DNA of 64,000 nucleotides from Rotaria macrura (lineage: Eukaryota; Rotifera; Eurotatoria; Philodinida; Philodinidae), in NCBI GenBank assembly GCA_900239685.1, contig OENT01000314.1, positions 62,001-126,000 on the forward strand, given 5' to 3'. Shown piece after piece: positions 36,653-48,213 of the stretch; position 1 is the first letter of the stretch; each line of letters begins with the position of its first letter. Under the pieces are notes generated by a model. It ran no database searches. It was not told the DNA's origin and saw only the letters and a program-made list of their open reading frames with translations. Both the position numbers and the translations under genes were made by a program.

Positions 36653-37249
36653 CTATTGTTCAATGAATTGTACTTGGACATCATCTCCAAGAAATGACCG
36701 AATTTTATCACCTAATGCATACATTGCCATAGCTTCCAGACATTGCTTGTTCTCTTCATCATTTAGTTTTGTCACAATGTCTTCTAATTCTTTTTGTTCT
36801 TCAGCTTTAAAACCGAAAAGTTTAGCCCAAAGATTGCAAGTAGCGGACATCTCTACTGATTTCATCATTGTTGCAATTAAAATCTTATGTTTATCTTCGG
36901 TCTCCTGTTTTCTTCGACTTGCTGCAATAACAGAAACTTTAAAATGACTTTCTGTACCAATGATAATTGCTCTTGCAAATTGTTGCCCTTCTTCATAGAA
37001 TTTCAATCGTTTAACAAAACCTTTAACTTCTTCAGGAGCATTTTTGTATTCTTGAAGCAATACTGGTATATATTCATCCATATCCGTATGATCAACTGTT
37101 TCAGTTGAAATAAGAAAATAATCTACAGATTTACTTACTCGACGATTTTTTAGTAGATCGAATGCTCGCTTAACCATGGAGCTATCAGTAGGTATTTTAA
37201 CCACTAGAGGTTGTCCGACAGGTGTTCCTTCAAATGTTGAATTAGACAT
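36653..37249 (-). CDS. Hypothetical 198-aa intracellular protein
   Basis: A single open frame of 198 aa runs from ATG 37249 to a TGA/TAA region at 36653. It has balanced composition with charged amphipathic helices: AFDLLKNRRVSKSVDYFL, YIPVLLQEYKNAPEEVKGFV, and a C-terminal ELEDIVTKLNDEENKQCLEA. No signal peptide or membrane segment is seen. Residues such as ARAIIIGTESHFKVSVIAAS suggest a beta-alpha core, but I recognise no family. It starts only about 30 bp from the palindromic Penelope-like sequence, so either its promoter lies in that repeat or it belonged to transposon cargo. Codon use and length argue that it is a real gene. Confidence 0.62.
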   Translation of the reverse strand: MSNSTFEGTPVGQPLVVKIPTDSSMVKRAFDLLKNRRVSKSVDYFLISTETVDHTDMDEYIPVLLQEYKNAPEEVKGFVKRLKFYEEGQQFARAIIIGTESHFKVSVIAASRRKQETEDKHKILIATMMKSVEMSATCNLWAKLFGFKAEEQKELEDIVTKLNDEENKQCLEAMAMYALGDKIRSFLGDDVQVQFIEQ

Positions 37250-37359
37250 TCTAAGCAGAAAATGAAAAAGAGGGCTATTTACTTTTATTTATGGGTTATA
37301 GTTTTAGGATAAATAAAATAGCTTTAACAGCAGAGATAAAATTCATCTTATAATTTATT

Positions 37360-37420
37360 TATTTTAATCGAGTGACGTACGTTTCGCAACCTTGGGTTGC
37401 ATCATCAGACATAAAAAGGA
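37360..37420 (-). ncRNA. Hammerhead ribozyme, minus-strand copy
   Basis: On the minus strand the core CTGATGA is at 37408-37402, GAAA at 37385-37382 and GTC at 37376-37374. Stem II GCAACC/GGTTGC is six perfect pairs closed by CAA, so this copy is the more intact. Stem I and stem III match the other copy. Confidence 0.85.
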
Positions 37421-37589
37421 TGAAACTGAATTGTAATAAACTTAGATACGATAGGGTTAGTCATACAATGAAAATAAATTTAGAGAAACAAATTTCACGT
37501 TATATAGAGGTCTTTACTGTAGTAGAATGTTTATTTTCATTGTATGACTAACCCTATCGTATCTAAGTTTGTTACAATTCAGTTTCATC

Positions 37590-37650
37590 CTTTTTATGTC
37601 TGATGATGCAACCCAAGATTGTGAAACGTACGTCACTCGATTAAAATAAA
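37590..37650 (+). ncRNA. Hammerhead ribozyme, plus-strand copy
   Basis: The core CTGATGA lies at 37600-37606, GAAA at 37623-37626 and the cleavage triplet GTC at 37632-37634. Stem II is GCAACC..(G/A)(G/T)TTGT, with one or two pairs weakened relative to the other copy. Stem III is minimal (C GUAC G), as is common for retroelement hammerheads. Stem I pairs ATGT upstream with ACTC downstream, then TTTT with AAAA. Self-cleavage after 37634 is predicted. Confidence 0.82.
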
Positions 37651-37819
37651 TAAATTATAAGATGAATTTTATCTCTGCTGTTAAAGCTATTTTATTTATC
37701 CTAAAACTATAACCCATAAATAAAAATAATTACCTCAGTATAATCCGGCAGAAGTATGGATCTTATGTGTGTGATACTGTGTACTATTTCGGAAAAGCAC
37801 AATTAAAAATTGCTACATT

Positions 37820-39087
37820 ACGCCTTCACCAGAGTTTTTAAAGGCATGTAAACGTGAAAAACTAGTTCCAAGGTTTGCTTCTTTTCGCATACCTGTTTCG
37901 CATTTACGTTTTCAATTTTCTTTTTCTAAATGTCATCAAAATATTATACAATGTGAAATCAAACAGAAAAAACGTGACTTATCTCAATCTTATCGTTATT
38001 CTTATCAATTGAAAAGGCGTTATTGTTAACAATGTTGAGCATTTAATCTTTATTCGTATTTGTTCCATTATACAATGTCTCGTTGATAAACGACAGGAAG
38101 AATAACCAAATATACATATGAAAAGCTCAATAACTTACGTCTACACCAACAAAAACTTCAACCACGTATTCCTCAGGCTTTTGAATACCCAAAAAATCCA
38201 GTTCGCAATTTTTCAAAACGAAAACAAACTGAGGAGGAATTTGCTATTTTGGCCAATGGCCTTGATTTTGTTTATCGTACAAAGAAATTAGACTACCAAA
38301 CAAGCATTACAAAGGCTGAAAATTATTTTGTCTGTCTTCTCGGTCTAACATCTGACAAAAAAGAATACGAAAGGGTAGATAGTGACGAACGAATTGAATA
38401 TAAATTGACACCTGAACAATTACGGCATGCTAGCAAGATCCGGAGGGTAACTGATAGTTTTAGAAGAAATGCTTCGAGTAGCGTGAAAATGTATGTTGAA
38501 ACTGGTGATAAATCTATTGAGATCCTTAAAAATCTAGCCAAGCACAAATCAATCATCATAACTCAGGCGGACAAGGGACGCTGTGTAGTTGTATTAGATA
38601 GAGCTGATTATATCAAGAAACTGAAATCACTTATTAATGATAGAATCACCTTCCGATTGATCGAAAGTGATCCTACTATAGCACAAGAAGACCGTCTTGT
38701 CAGAAAGTTACGTGAATTAAAAGCATGTCGCTTCATCTCTGAACAAGAATACCATTTTTGTTATCCGAGCGGTTCACAACCGGCTCGCTTGTACGGTCTT
38801 CCCAAAATACACAAAAATGATATACCATTAAGACCTATCCTTTTCGCCTCCGGTACTTTCAATTATAAGCTTGCTCAAATGCTGGTAAAAAGTCTCTCAC
38901 ATTTACGCAAATCTGAAACTATTTTTGTTGATAAATTCTCTTTCGTTGATCAACTTCATTCATTGAAAATTGATATGAACCATAACATAAACTCGTCTCT
39001 TTCGATGATGTCTCATTGTTTGCTAACATTCCATTGACAGAAAGGATTGAAATTATATTTAATATTGGCATCTATTTAAGTGCTAAG
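37820..39087 (+). pseudogene. Penelope-like element reverse transcriptase, truncated and frameshifted
   Basis: Conceptual translation in shifting frames gives the N-terminal PLE words VPRFASFRIPVSHLR, then stops, then an open frame 38249-39037 with LANGLDFVYRTKKLDYQTS, ADKGRCVVVLDRADY, ARLYGLPKIHKND, PLRPI and FVDQLHSLK. Near 39004 a frameshift separates it from the RT motif A region (VSLFANIPLTERIEII), which ends at a stop in LSAK. The remainder of the RT and the GIY-YIG endonuclease are absent. It is a dead copy; the mariner at 39090 lies directly downstream. Confidence 0.85.
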
Positions 39088-39089
39088 TA

Positions 39090-40423
39090 ATGGGTGGTGC
39101 AAAAGTTTTGCATTAATTTGGATTTTGCTACTAATCTCTAAGGGAACATTGTTTAGGTTCAGATTCTTTTTTATGACAAAGAGCAATGTCCAAAGTACTA
39201 AAAATGTTTAGTGACATGTTGAAAAAACACCTTCACGCCACATTCTTCTAAGTTTACTACGAACACCCAACATCATCTTTCGCAACATTTCCTTGTCTAG
39301 TTCTTCAATTTTTTTTCCTATTCGATTAGCAAGTTGATCTTAATTTTTTGCTTCATAATTATTTGAGTAAACCATCTGGTTTAAGACACCCCATAAATCT
39401 TCAATTGATCGTACTTGTGGTATGTTTGGGGCATTATTTTCTTTTGGTACAAAACATATGGAATTTGCTTCTAAAGTGCGTAAAACTTCCGATTTATAAT
39501 GTACTTTTGCCAATCAGGCCAGAATATGAATTTTGTTCGTGAATGATTCATTTTTAGAAATGAAAATAATCGACGTCGGATACATTCTTTTAAATACACA
39601 TCACCAGTTACAGCATTGTTACGTTTCTGAATAAATGGCCTTCAGCATCATTCAGCAGATACCGCCAACCATACTAAAAGCTTTCATTCAAGTTTTTGAT
39701 ATTGTTTGTACTTGATATTTGCTGGTGTAGTAGAAGGGTCACTTGTGTAATAGAATAAGTTTCCAGGTATATCAGCACCACTTAGAGTAAAATATTTCTC
39801 ATAGTCCATAATTGTGAAATAATCGCTTGATATACGACGATATAAAAATCCACAATGTTTTTTGCACGTTGCTCTTGGTCTTTCATATATTTCGGTTCTT
39901 TCACTCGTTTTCTTGAACGAACGTCTGTTCGCTGCTTTAAGTTTCTACCGATGGTTGTATGATCAACATTATAACGTCTTGATAAAATCCGATGACTAAT
40001 ACCACTAGTATTATTCAATGTTAATGCTATACATTTCATTTGCTTGTTACTTAATTTCCGTGGACGACAAGGTCTAGGTAAATCGTTTGTTGTTTTAAAT
40101 TTTATATATCGTTGGATTATTCGATATATAGTTGAATAACAAAAACCTTCTTTTCTAAAAAAATTCCATGTCGTTTTTAAATTGCGACCAGCACTGCTGG
40201 TCCAGCAGTGTCAGTATAAAAAGTTGCGACACGTATTCTTAACGCTTCTCGCTCTTTCTTCTTCATTTCAACCAAGAGCACATGATACAAATGAGTTTGT
40301 ACCAATACATGTACTACTAACTATGCTCTTTCTAAAGAAAAAAGAATGAATGAACGATCTAGGACATTCCCATGTGACACAAGAAGAAAAAGAAAATTAA
40401 TGCAAAACTTTTGCACCAGCCGT
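39090..40423 (-). mobile_element. mariner-type transposon, 1334 bp, decayed
   Basis: Ends ATGGGTGGTGCAAAAGTTTT and, inverted, ACGGCTGGTGCAAAAGTTTT are about 30-bp inverted repeats, flanked by TA on both sides (39088-39089, 40424-40425). The minus strand holds transposase pieces: ISHRILSRRYNVDHTTIGRN (helix-turn-helix), IMDYEKYFTLS (first catalytic Asp region), GDVYLKECIRRRL and RTKFIFWPDW (second catalytic Asp region). Frames are broken by stops and shifts, so it is inactive. It inserted in a CTAAGTAA repeat at the end of the Penelope relic. Confidence 0.88.
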
Positions 40424-40429
40424 TATAAA

Positions 40430-40625
40430 TATATAACTGCTAAGTAAAAAATTCAATGTTTTCTAAGTAATTTGTTTAATATAAATCTAAGTAAGAAAAA
40501 GATTTTTCCTAAGTAATTTATTTAAATTCTCATTAAAAAAAGTTATGTTTTCTAGACAAAATATCAGGAATTGATAAGTAGATATATAACTTTTGCTAAG
40601 TAAAAAAACAGAAATATCTATGTAA
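40430..40625. repeat. CTAAGTAA interspersed repeat
   Basis: The octamer CTAAGTAA or a one-base variant recurs at about 40439, 40465, 40491, 40513 and 40599, with another copy at 39083-39090 across the mariner insertion. Spacing is near 25 nt in the first four. It follows the broken end of the Penelope RT. Confidence 0.6.
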
Positions 40626-40643
40626 AAAATTCAGGTTGAACAG

Positions 40644-40798
40644 TTAATCGATTAACAAAGCTTGTGTTGATTTTCGTGGTCGTCCTCGCTTTCTTTTTTC
40701 ACCCAAAGGTACATCCTTCGCTCTTGAAGGTGGTTTACAATGTTTTAATCTAATTGCGATACCAATCACGTGTTTACAAATGTATTCCTTCAAAAAAT
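40644..40798 (-). pseudogene. C-terminal relic of a MULE-type transposase (SWIM zinc finger)
   Basis: The minus strand reads KEYICKHVIGIAIRLKHCKPP, RAKDVPLGEKRKRGRPRK, then STQALLID and a stop. KEYxCKHxIGIALR is the C-terminal half of the SWIM zinc finger (CxH), and the basic GRPRK tail is typical of animal MULE transposases. The N-terminal part is missing upstream, so this is a fragment. Confidence 0.7.
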
Positions 40799-41090
40799 TT
40801 GGAGGGTGTGGGTATTAACACCAAAAATACTCATACCTATACCCTCACTCATCTACACACTCACACCCTTTTCTATGCGTGCCACAATGCACCCATAGTT
40901 GTCTTCTCTCAGTTTCTCTTTCTTCTTTTTTGTATCCTTTGTTACCCTTTCGTTTTCGACTTCAAAGTAAATCTTGAAAAAATTGCTAATCCAGGGTGGT
41001 AACAGGCTCTACGATTATAGATGTATGGAAGCAGCATCAAAAAAGCATAATAAGAAACCTATCTTCTCTTTTCTTCTTATTCTTCTATCA

Positions 41091-41389
41091 CCCAGGTCAA
41101 ACAGAACGATCCGTAAACGGTCGTATACGATGAAAACACGGCCCATTACGGCGTCGTATTATCCCGTTTTAACAAGGTCAGTAATACGGCCGTATGTTCT
41201 ATAGAATACGATAGTATTACGCTGTCTTTACGAGTGTTTTACGGCGTATATACGGTGTCCGTGTACGTCCGTAATACTGACCTTGTTAAAACGCCATAAT
41301 ACGGCTTAAAACGGTCGTTTAACCGTGGTATACGATGTAAAAACGACCGTTTACGATACTGTAACGGCGGCCGTTTTGATTGACCTGGG
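41091..41389. mobile_element. Palindromic TACGG-rich DNA element, copy 1
   Basis: Ends CCCAGGTCAA and TTGACCTGGG are inverted repeats with a 2-bp flanking CA on both sides (41089-41090, 41390-41391). The interior is packed with TACGG/CCGTA words and contains a second inverted pair, ACAAGGTCAGTAATACGG and CCGTAATACTGACCTTGT. No frame is meaningful; it is non-autonomous. Confidence 0.82.
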
Positions 41390-41391
41390 CA

Positions 41392-42776
41392 ATGATTGAT
41401 AACGGCTATAAGGAATAAAAACAAATGGCAATAAAGGTAAAAGGTATGGCGTCGCTGAATGAGACAAACAGCTTTACCTACGCTCTGCCATATTTATTTC
41501 AGATAAATAACGAAACAAAAATGTATCCTAACACTTGAATGAAAAGTGTGTGAGTGTAACTTGAACATAGTTCAACCATTCTAATATGACACAAATTTCT
41601 AGTGTTAACGTTTAGAATATTCGAATGATTGATCATAACCGAAACGAACTTATTCAATCTAGATGAGTAAAACCGAACGACTGTTTCAGGAAACTGTACG
41701 TTGTGATGATGATGACAATGTATTCAACATGAGAGCTTAGAATGAAGCCATATTCTCGGAAGAGCAAGTTTCATCAGAACTTTGTAAAAAAGAATCACCG
41801 TTTCTGATTTGATAACAAAACTAGATGAATGAGTTATTTGCCAATCATGTGATAGAAGATTGGAAAATGGAAAGTATTAATTATATAACACAATCATTCT
41901 TATTCGATGATTCTTATGAACATTTACTTATTATTTTTTCCAATCATCAGTGCAATTATCACCAAGATGCATATGAATATTACTCCAGCATTGTAGTTTT
42001 TTTTTCGATAGACCGAAATAATTCATTTCCCATGTTTATGAGAAGAATCGATATGAATTCACACGTATTCTTTCTTTCTATTGTCCAATATCATCTATCT
42101 CAATAAATAATCTGTATCTGATGAATATGATTAAATCATATCTAGAGAAAAAAAAATGTGACAGTTTAAAATACGAGGAATAATTTATCCAATAGGTAAG
42201 AATCGTGTGATTTTCAAATCATCCTTGTCTGAATCGAATCGGCCTTGGTAGGAAGATGGAAATGCGTATTTTTTATGTGTATTAATTGATACATTGTTAT
42301 TCTTGTCTTGTTCGTTTCATTTCCACACATTTCTTAATAGAATAGTTTTCAAAGTTTTTTCATGATGACACTTCTCTTAACTTTTCATGAGTTACATTTC
42401 CTAAATGATTTAATTTAAGTGTCGACGAATTTTTGACGTTTCTAAATTTTTAAAGAAATTTTCTCAGACGTTTTTCGACTTGTTGCCATCATGTCCATTG
42501 TTTATCGTGTTTTTCAGTCTATAATGATGAAAGAAAATCTGTGAAATAATTTTTTTAACCCAACACGGGTGTGATTATTGGTATTGAGATAGGTATGATA
42601 AAATACTAAAACACAAACACAATCACGTACTCAAGTTACAATCTGTTGGCCCGAAAAAAGTAGTAGAACTATTTTGTACTAGTGAATCAATGTATCAAGT
42701 TCAATGGGTTCATGGTTTTCTCTTCTATTCTAAATCCCGCAACCATGAGAATCCTAATAGTTGAAAGTCAAATCTA
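41392..42776. other. AT-rich spacer downstream of glgX
   Basis: No gene recognised; the right end should contain the glgX 3' UTR. Confidence 0.5.
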
Positions 42777-45700
42777 TCAAACGTGTCCAGCAGAATGTTC
42801 ATATTGTGGAATCATATGACGTAAAAGTAGAATTGAATTGTCATGTACAGTTATCGTTTCACCTGCTTGATAGATTTTCTCTTGCTTATCTTCAAGAATA
42901 ATTTTGTCGTCATTGGTATCTAATATTAGTGTCCAGTCTTTTGCATATCTTTCTTCCGGTAACTTGTAGTCAATACATCCATTGTAAGCATTAAATATGA
43001 TATAAAAACTATCATCGGTGAAACGTTCACCTAATGGTGAACGAGCTCGCATTCCTTGACCATTGATGAAAACACCAAATGATTTAGCATAGTCATGTTG
43101 CCAATCTTCGTCTTTCATGTGTTGGCCATCATGTTTAAACCATGCTATATCTTCGGTATGGTCCGGTTTTACTGGTTGACCAATAAACCATGTTCGACGA
43201 CGAAAAACCGGATGTCGACGGCGTAAACTAATTAATTTTTTCGTATATGCCAATAATGCTTCATCGGCTTTGCTCCAGTCCAACCAAGAGATTTCGTTGT
43301 CTTGACAATACGCATTGTTATTACCTTGTTGTGTTCGACTTAATTCATCACCTGAAATGAAGTCATATTTGAATTCTGAGCTGGTAATTAACTAAGGTGC
43401 AAAGAAAGGCTCTTGAAAGAATCAACTAAAATAACCTATAGTCGTGGTGAGAAAAGCGTTCGTATAGTGATTAAAAATTAAATAATACTTCTATTTATGA
43501 CAATGATATTTACATATAAGAAATTATTTTTCTCAAAACAGATTGAGTGATGGACTGCGAGATCGAATTCATCATCTCTGGTTAGTTAGTGGTTAATTTT
43601 TTTTTATAGTAGATACATATTTCATCAGAGGATCGTTGCTCGAAATAAATATCTGTCTTTTCTAGCTTCTTACTATGTAGCGATGGTAAGAAACAGCGAT
43701 CTAATTTTCCTCTTTCGAACAATATAGACGATGATGTAAAACAACAAATGTATTTACTTTCTTTCTTTCCTCTTGAGATCACAGTATCTTTATATTACAT
43801 GCAGCAGGACGATAGTGATGAGAAATTTTCTCTGTTTTCAGTCGTGCCAGATATGATTCGTTGGAAAGAATATATCATTCAACGACTGAATATTGCCATC
43901 TTTCAATTCAGGTCACAAGGTCCTATCAAAGACTTCCATTCAAATCTAAAAAATTCACTAGTTGTTCCCGGCAAAGTTTAATATTATTATTCAATCGATC
44001 TAAATCAAGTCTGTTGGTCAAACGTTTTATCAATCCATAGCATGGTTCGATATAAAATCTAATAATTTTGAACGAAGTCTACAAGAAACTTATCTGTATC
44101 ATCAAGCGTGCTGCATGTTGAATGAAAATGAAGCTCTCAAAGTTTAAATATTTTTGAAGAGCATGAAAAAGCCTTTGGAATAGTACAATAAATAATAATA
44201 AATGTGGATGCATGCTATGAAAGCATCATGGTGTGAGAAATCAATCACTTTAGTCTTTATTATTAATATTAGTATACTGTGTCACTTGAAAATCCCTCGC
44301 GAATGTTAATTTATTCGTACATATATACACCGTATGAAAGATAGACGAATAAATATCCACACTTAAAATCGGACAGTCGACGGTTCGTAAGCAGAGAATC
44401 CACTATTGAAAACATTCGTAACACCAAGCGAAAAGCATTCTAATTCTATCAACATTCTAATATGTGTAAGAAATCTTTGCTATCTGTTCGTTCAAAATAT
44501 TCTCATTCGAATAGATAGTTACGGGAAATGCTTCCAATAATTTTAGTTATTTCTTATCAGAGTTTCATCTCCTGTCATCTTCATCTGTACTTCTCATTTG
44601 ATAAAATATCTCTGCACAATCTATCGTTAGAGGTGATTGAGATCTTTGAAGAATGTTTTCAATTATCAACATGATAAATACAACGAGTGCTACTCACCTG
44701 CCACTAGCATTGGAGTTCCTTGAGATAAAAACAGTGTTGCCAGGAAATTACGCTTTTGGCAATCACGGAATCTATTGATATTTACATCATCTGTCGGACC
44801 TTCAACACCACAATTCCATGAACGATTGTGACTTTCACCATCGGCATTATCTTCACCATTCAAATCATTATGCTTTTCATTGTATGAAACTAAATCATTC
44901 AACGTAAAGCCATCATGTGCTGTCAGAAAATTAATCGAAGCTGTCGGTTCCCGGCGTTCTTGAAAATATAAGTCCGAACTTCCTGTGAATCGTGCAGCGA
45001 ATTCTGACAGCACACTTGATTGACCACGCCAGTAATCTCGAGTACAATCACGATATTTTCCATTCCATTCAGCCCAACCTGGCGGAAATTTACCTACTTG
45101 ATATCCACCTTCACCTAAGTCCCAGGGTTCTGCCAATAATTTTACTCGACCTATAACTGGATCTTGATGAATGATATCGAAAAATGCACTTAGACGGTCA
45201 ACCGCATGTAGTTCACGAGCAAGTGTTGCTGCCAAATCGAATCTAACAACAACAACAAGAAAAAAAATAGAATTATCGAAATATGTTATCATCATTCCAG
45301 TGAATTCGTGATTGTGTAAAGTTATACAATTGAATGTACTGAGTAATATCGAAAAGGGAAAATGTCGAAAAGTTTGCAGACGGCAAGGATGAAATCCTAT
45401 TTGAGTTGATGTCGTAAAAATGGTCGAATGAAAACCGGACGACCTGACAAAAAATCAGAGAGCATGAGGCGTAATTGTTAAACATCATAATAACATATGC
45501 AATTTCACATATAATATAAGCGAACCGTTTAAAAAATAAATTATAAGTAGAGATAAATTAATCATCACATTCTCTGATTAAAAAAAGAACAGTTATAAAG
45601 ATTAGAACTTAAGCTGGTTATGTCCAATTATCAGACTAATTGAAAAAAGAAATGAAAGGAGTATACTCAAGGATATGTAGCTTTATAAATGCTCTGATGT

Positions 45701-47248
45701 ATCATATTTTAAACACTCATTCCTACTATTATAAAACGCTATGTAACTACAAATGATGGACCAAAAACTGAAAGCACATTCTGTACAACGTCCTATTGAT
45801 AGACTTGCTGACCATTATGGAAATAATGAAATTAGTCTAGAAAAATATTTGGAAGAGTTGTCGTTTGTAGTCGCTAAGGATAAAAGAAAAATAAATAAAA
45901 AATTATTGATTGTTAGATATTTTCTTGTTCGATTATTCTTCGTATAAAATGATTTAAAACATAGTTTTCGACAGTTTTCCTTTTCGACATTAGTCAACCT
46001 TACCATACAATTCTACTACCGGATCTGAAGTAGTTCATATTGACGATGACTAGTACTATTTATTGATAAATGAAATAGAAATACCTAAAGCCATCAACAT
46101 GCATATCCAATATCCAATATCGAAGACTATCCATAATTAATCTCAAGACATTTGGTAGTTGACAATTAAGCGTATTTCCAGTGCCGGTGTAATCAAAATA
46201 GTATCTTTTATCTTGCTCTGAAAGACGATAATAATTGTGATTATCGATTCCTTTGAATGATAATGTTGGTCCAAATTGATTTCCTTCACCCGTATGATTA
46301 TAAACGACGTCAAGAATCACTTCAATACCAGCTTTGTGGAGCTTTTTCACCATTCTTTTAAATTCAAGCACCTGTTCTCCATGCGTACCCGACGATGAAT
46401 AACGAACATCAGGAGCAAAATATCCGATCGTATGATAACCCCAATAGTTGGTTAAACCACGTTCTCTCAAGGACCGGTCCGTAATAAAATGTTGTACAGG
46501 CATAAGCTCCACAGCTGTTATTCCAAGATTTTTAAAGTATTCGATCGTTGTTGGATGTGCAATAGCAGCGTACGTTCCACGTATTTCTTCTGGAAGATTG
46601 TGATTGAGTTTGGTAAAACCTTTGACATGAAGTTCATAGATGATGGTTTCATGAAAAGGAATGTTCGGTGACACATCTCCACCCCAATTGAAATTCTGAG
46701 AATCGATAACGACACATTTGGGTATGAATGGTCCGCTATCGACAGTGCTGAAAGTTAAATCTTTGTCGGACGATATGTCATTCGTATCGTAACCGAATAG
46801 AGCATCGTCCCATTCTAAAATACCAGTTATAGCTCGTGCATATGGATCGATCAAGAGTTTATTTTTATTAAATCTATGGCCATTTTGAGGATCGTATGGA
46901 CCATCTACGCGATATGCATAGATTTGACCAGGTTCAAAATCTGGTAGATAAACATGCCAAGTATGATTGGTTCGTTCTAACAAAATATTTCAATGTTTCA
47001 ATCAAAGGAACAGAAAGCAATCGATATAGAAAATAGCTACCTTTCATTTCGACTCGAGCGTATTCAATAAGTTCACGCTTATCATTATGAGCTGATCGAA
47101 ATAAGCATAGATAAGATTTAGTAGCATACTCTGAGTATAGGGCAAAATTAATTCCTTGCCCATCATAATAAGCACCTAATGGATATGGATTTCCTGGATA
47201 AGTTGTTAACTCTGACTTTCCCCAATCCGCATTGCAAGATTCCGCCAT
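42777..47248 (-). CDS. Bacterial-type glycogen debranching enzyme (GlgX/isoamylase, GH13)
   Basis: Four exons join in frame to 739 aa: 47248..47041, 46976..46085, 45242..44698, 43351..42777. Residues 1-100 are a CBM48-like domain ([29 protein letters not shown]). The GH13 barrel follows with all four conserved regions: [10 protein letters not shown] (about 292-301), DGFRFDLA with nucleophile Asp near 369, LLAEPWD with acid/base Glu near 405, and NFLTAHDG with Asp near 477. [14 protein letters not shown] and [12 protein letters not shown] are GlgX/TreX signatures. It hydrolyses alpha-1,6 branches of phosphorylase-trimmed glycogen. Animals normally use the fused AGL enzyme, so a GlgX-type gene suggests horizontal acquisition followed by intron gain. 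Intron 1 is 64 nt, but introns 2 and 3 are 842 and 1346 nt. Intron 2 splits the DGFR/FDLA nucleophile motif. Confidence 0.92.
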
Positions 47249-48004
47249 GTCTATTCAAAAATTATATTATTCTTGCATAGAAGAGAAAGTTAGATGTCGA
47301 AATGAAGTTAAATATGAACAACACAAGAAAAAGACAGAAATATAGTGAATCTATGCCGCTAATTATCACATATGTCACGTTAATCATGGACGAAACTGTT
47401 ACTGTTTCCGTATACAACAATATTATTCATGCATTCTCTGTCAATAGCATCTGATAATATATAGTGATTCATCAGTTTTTGTCAGACTTGTTTATCCGAC
47501 GTAAAGGTTGTTATATAATATTGTTGTGAAAAAATTTGTCTAATGAGTGTGTACCTTTGAATTATCTTTTTAGCTCTCTAATGCCACTTAAAAATTAAAA
47601 TTAAACTGAAAATTTCATTAACGTACTCTATTTAAAGGAAAATAATACATTCAGCGATGGAATTTTGAGTGTCAAGAATCATTCGCATAAGCAAGATTGT
47701 TAATAGATACAAGTAAAATTTATTTGCAGCGTGTTCGAAAGGAGTTAAAGACAAAATACAAACCCATATTTTATGATTGCTTTCTCAAAACGTGCTAACT
47801 TTTTCTCTAATGCAAACAATGTCATTCTTCAAACTTCAGAGTACATCAAGTACTTTGGTTTGAGTCGCTGCCTTCAATGAAACTTACCTGATAATGTGAT
47901 ATTATTTAACTGGTGACAGTTGGGATGAATGTGGGCTTAAAATTGTATTATTTTAAAGCACATCTATACGTTTTTTGCAATCAATTACGGTATAGTCTAT
48001 TGAC
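47249..48004. other. glgX upstream region
   Basis: No gene recognised. It should carry the glgX promoter. The 9-bp sequence TCTATTGAC at its right end is duplicated beyond the next element. Confidence 0.5.
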
Positions 48005-48150
48005 GGGTAATAATAATCGGCCGAAGCAGAAGACCGAAGTTCTTGATTAGCTGTTTTAAAAATTTGACACCTGATGACATCTATTGTAACGAATCAATGC
48101 ATTAGAAAACTTCTGTCTTCTGCTTCGGCTTCGGCAGATTATTATTACCC
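48005..48150. mobile_element. Mutator-type MITE, 146 bp
   Basis: Inverted ends GGGTAATAATAATCGGCCGA / TCGGCAGATTATTATTACCC extend to about 38 bp, and the flanks are a perfect 9-bp duplication, TCTATTGAC (47996-48004 and 48151-48159). Nine-base duplications are characteristic of Mutator-like elements. A MULE transposase relic lies 7 kb away at 40644-40798. Confidence 0.88.
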
Positions 48151-48213
48151 TCTATTGACTGATGAAACGAAGACGCTTATTTTTGAGTGGTTATTTCTAA
48201 ATGCACTGTATGA

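Larger units (their letters stand above)
37282..37726. repeat. Penelope-type inverted pLTR palindrome
   Basis: Arms 37282-37478 and 37530-37726 are about 197 bp each, nearly identical and inverted, around a 51-bp spacer. Each arm contains a hammerhead ribozyme. Penelope-like elements carry such ribozyme-bearing pseudo-LTRs, and a Penelope-like RT relic follows at once on the plus strand. The few differences (CAACCTTGGGTTGC versus its partner with an internal change) indicate some age. Confidence 0.85.

Noticed and set aside
43748-43981. 77-aa frame within glgX intron 3
   Set aside because: No family motif; it is opposite to glgX and likely chance.
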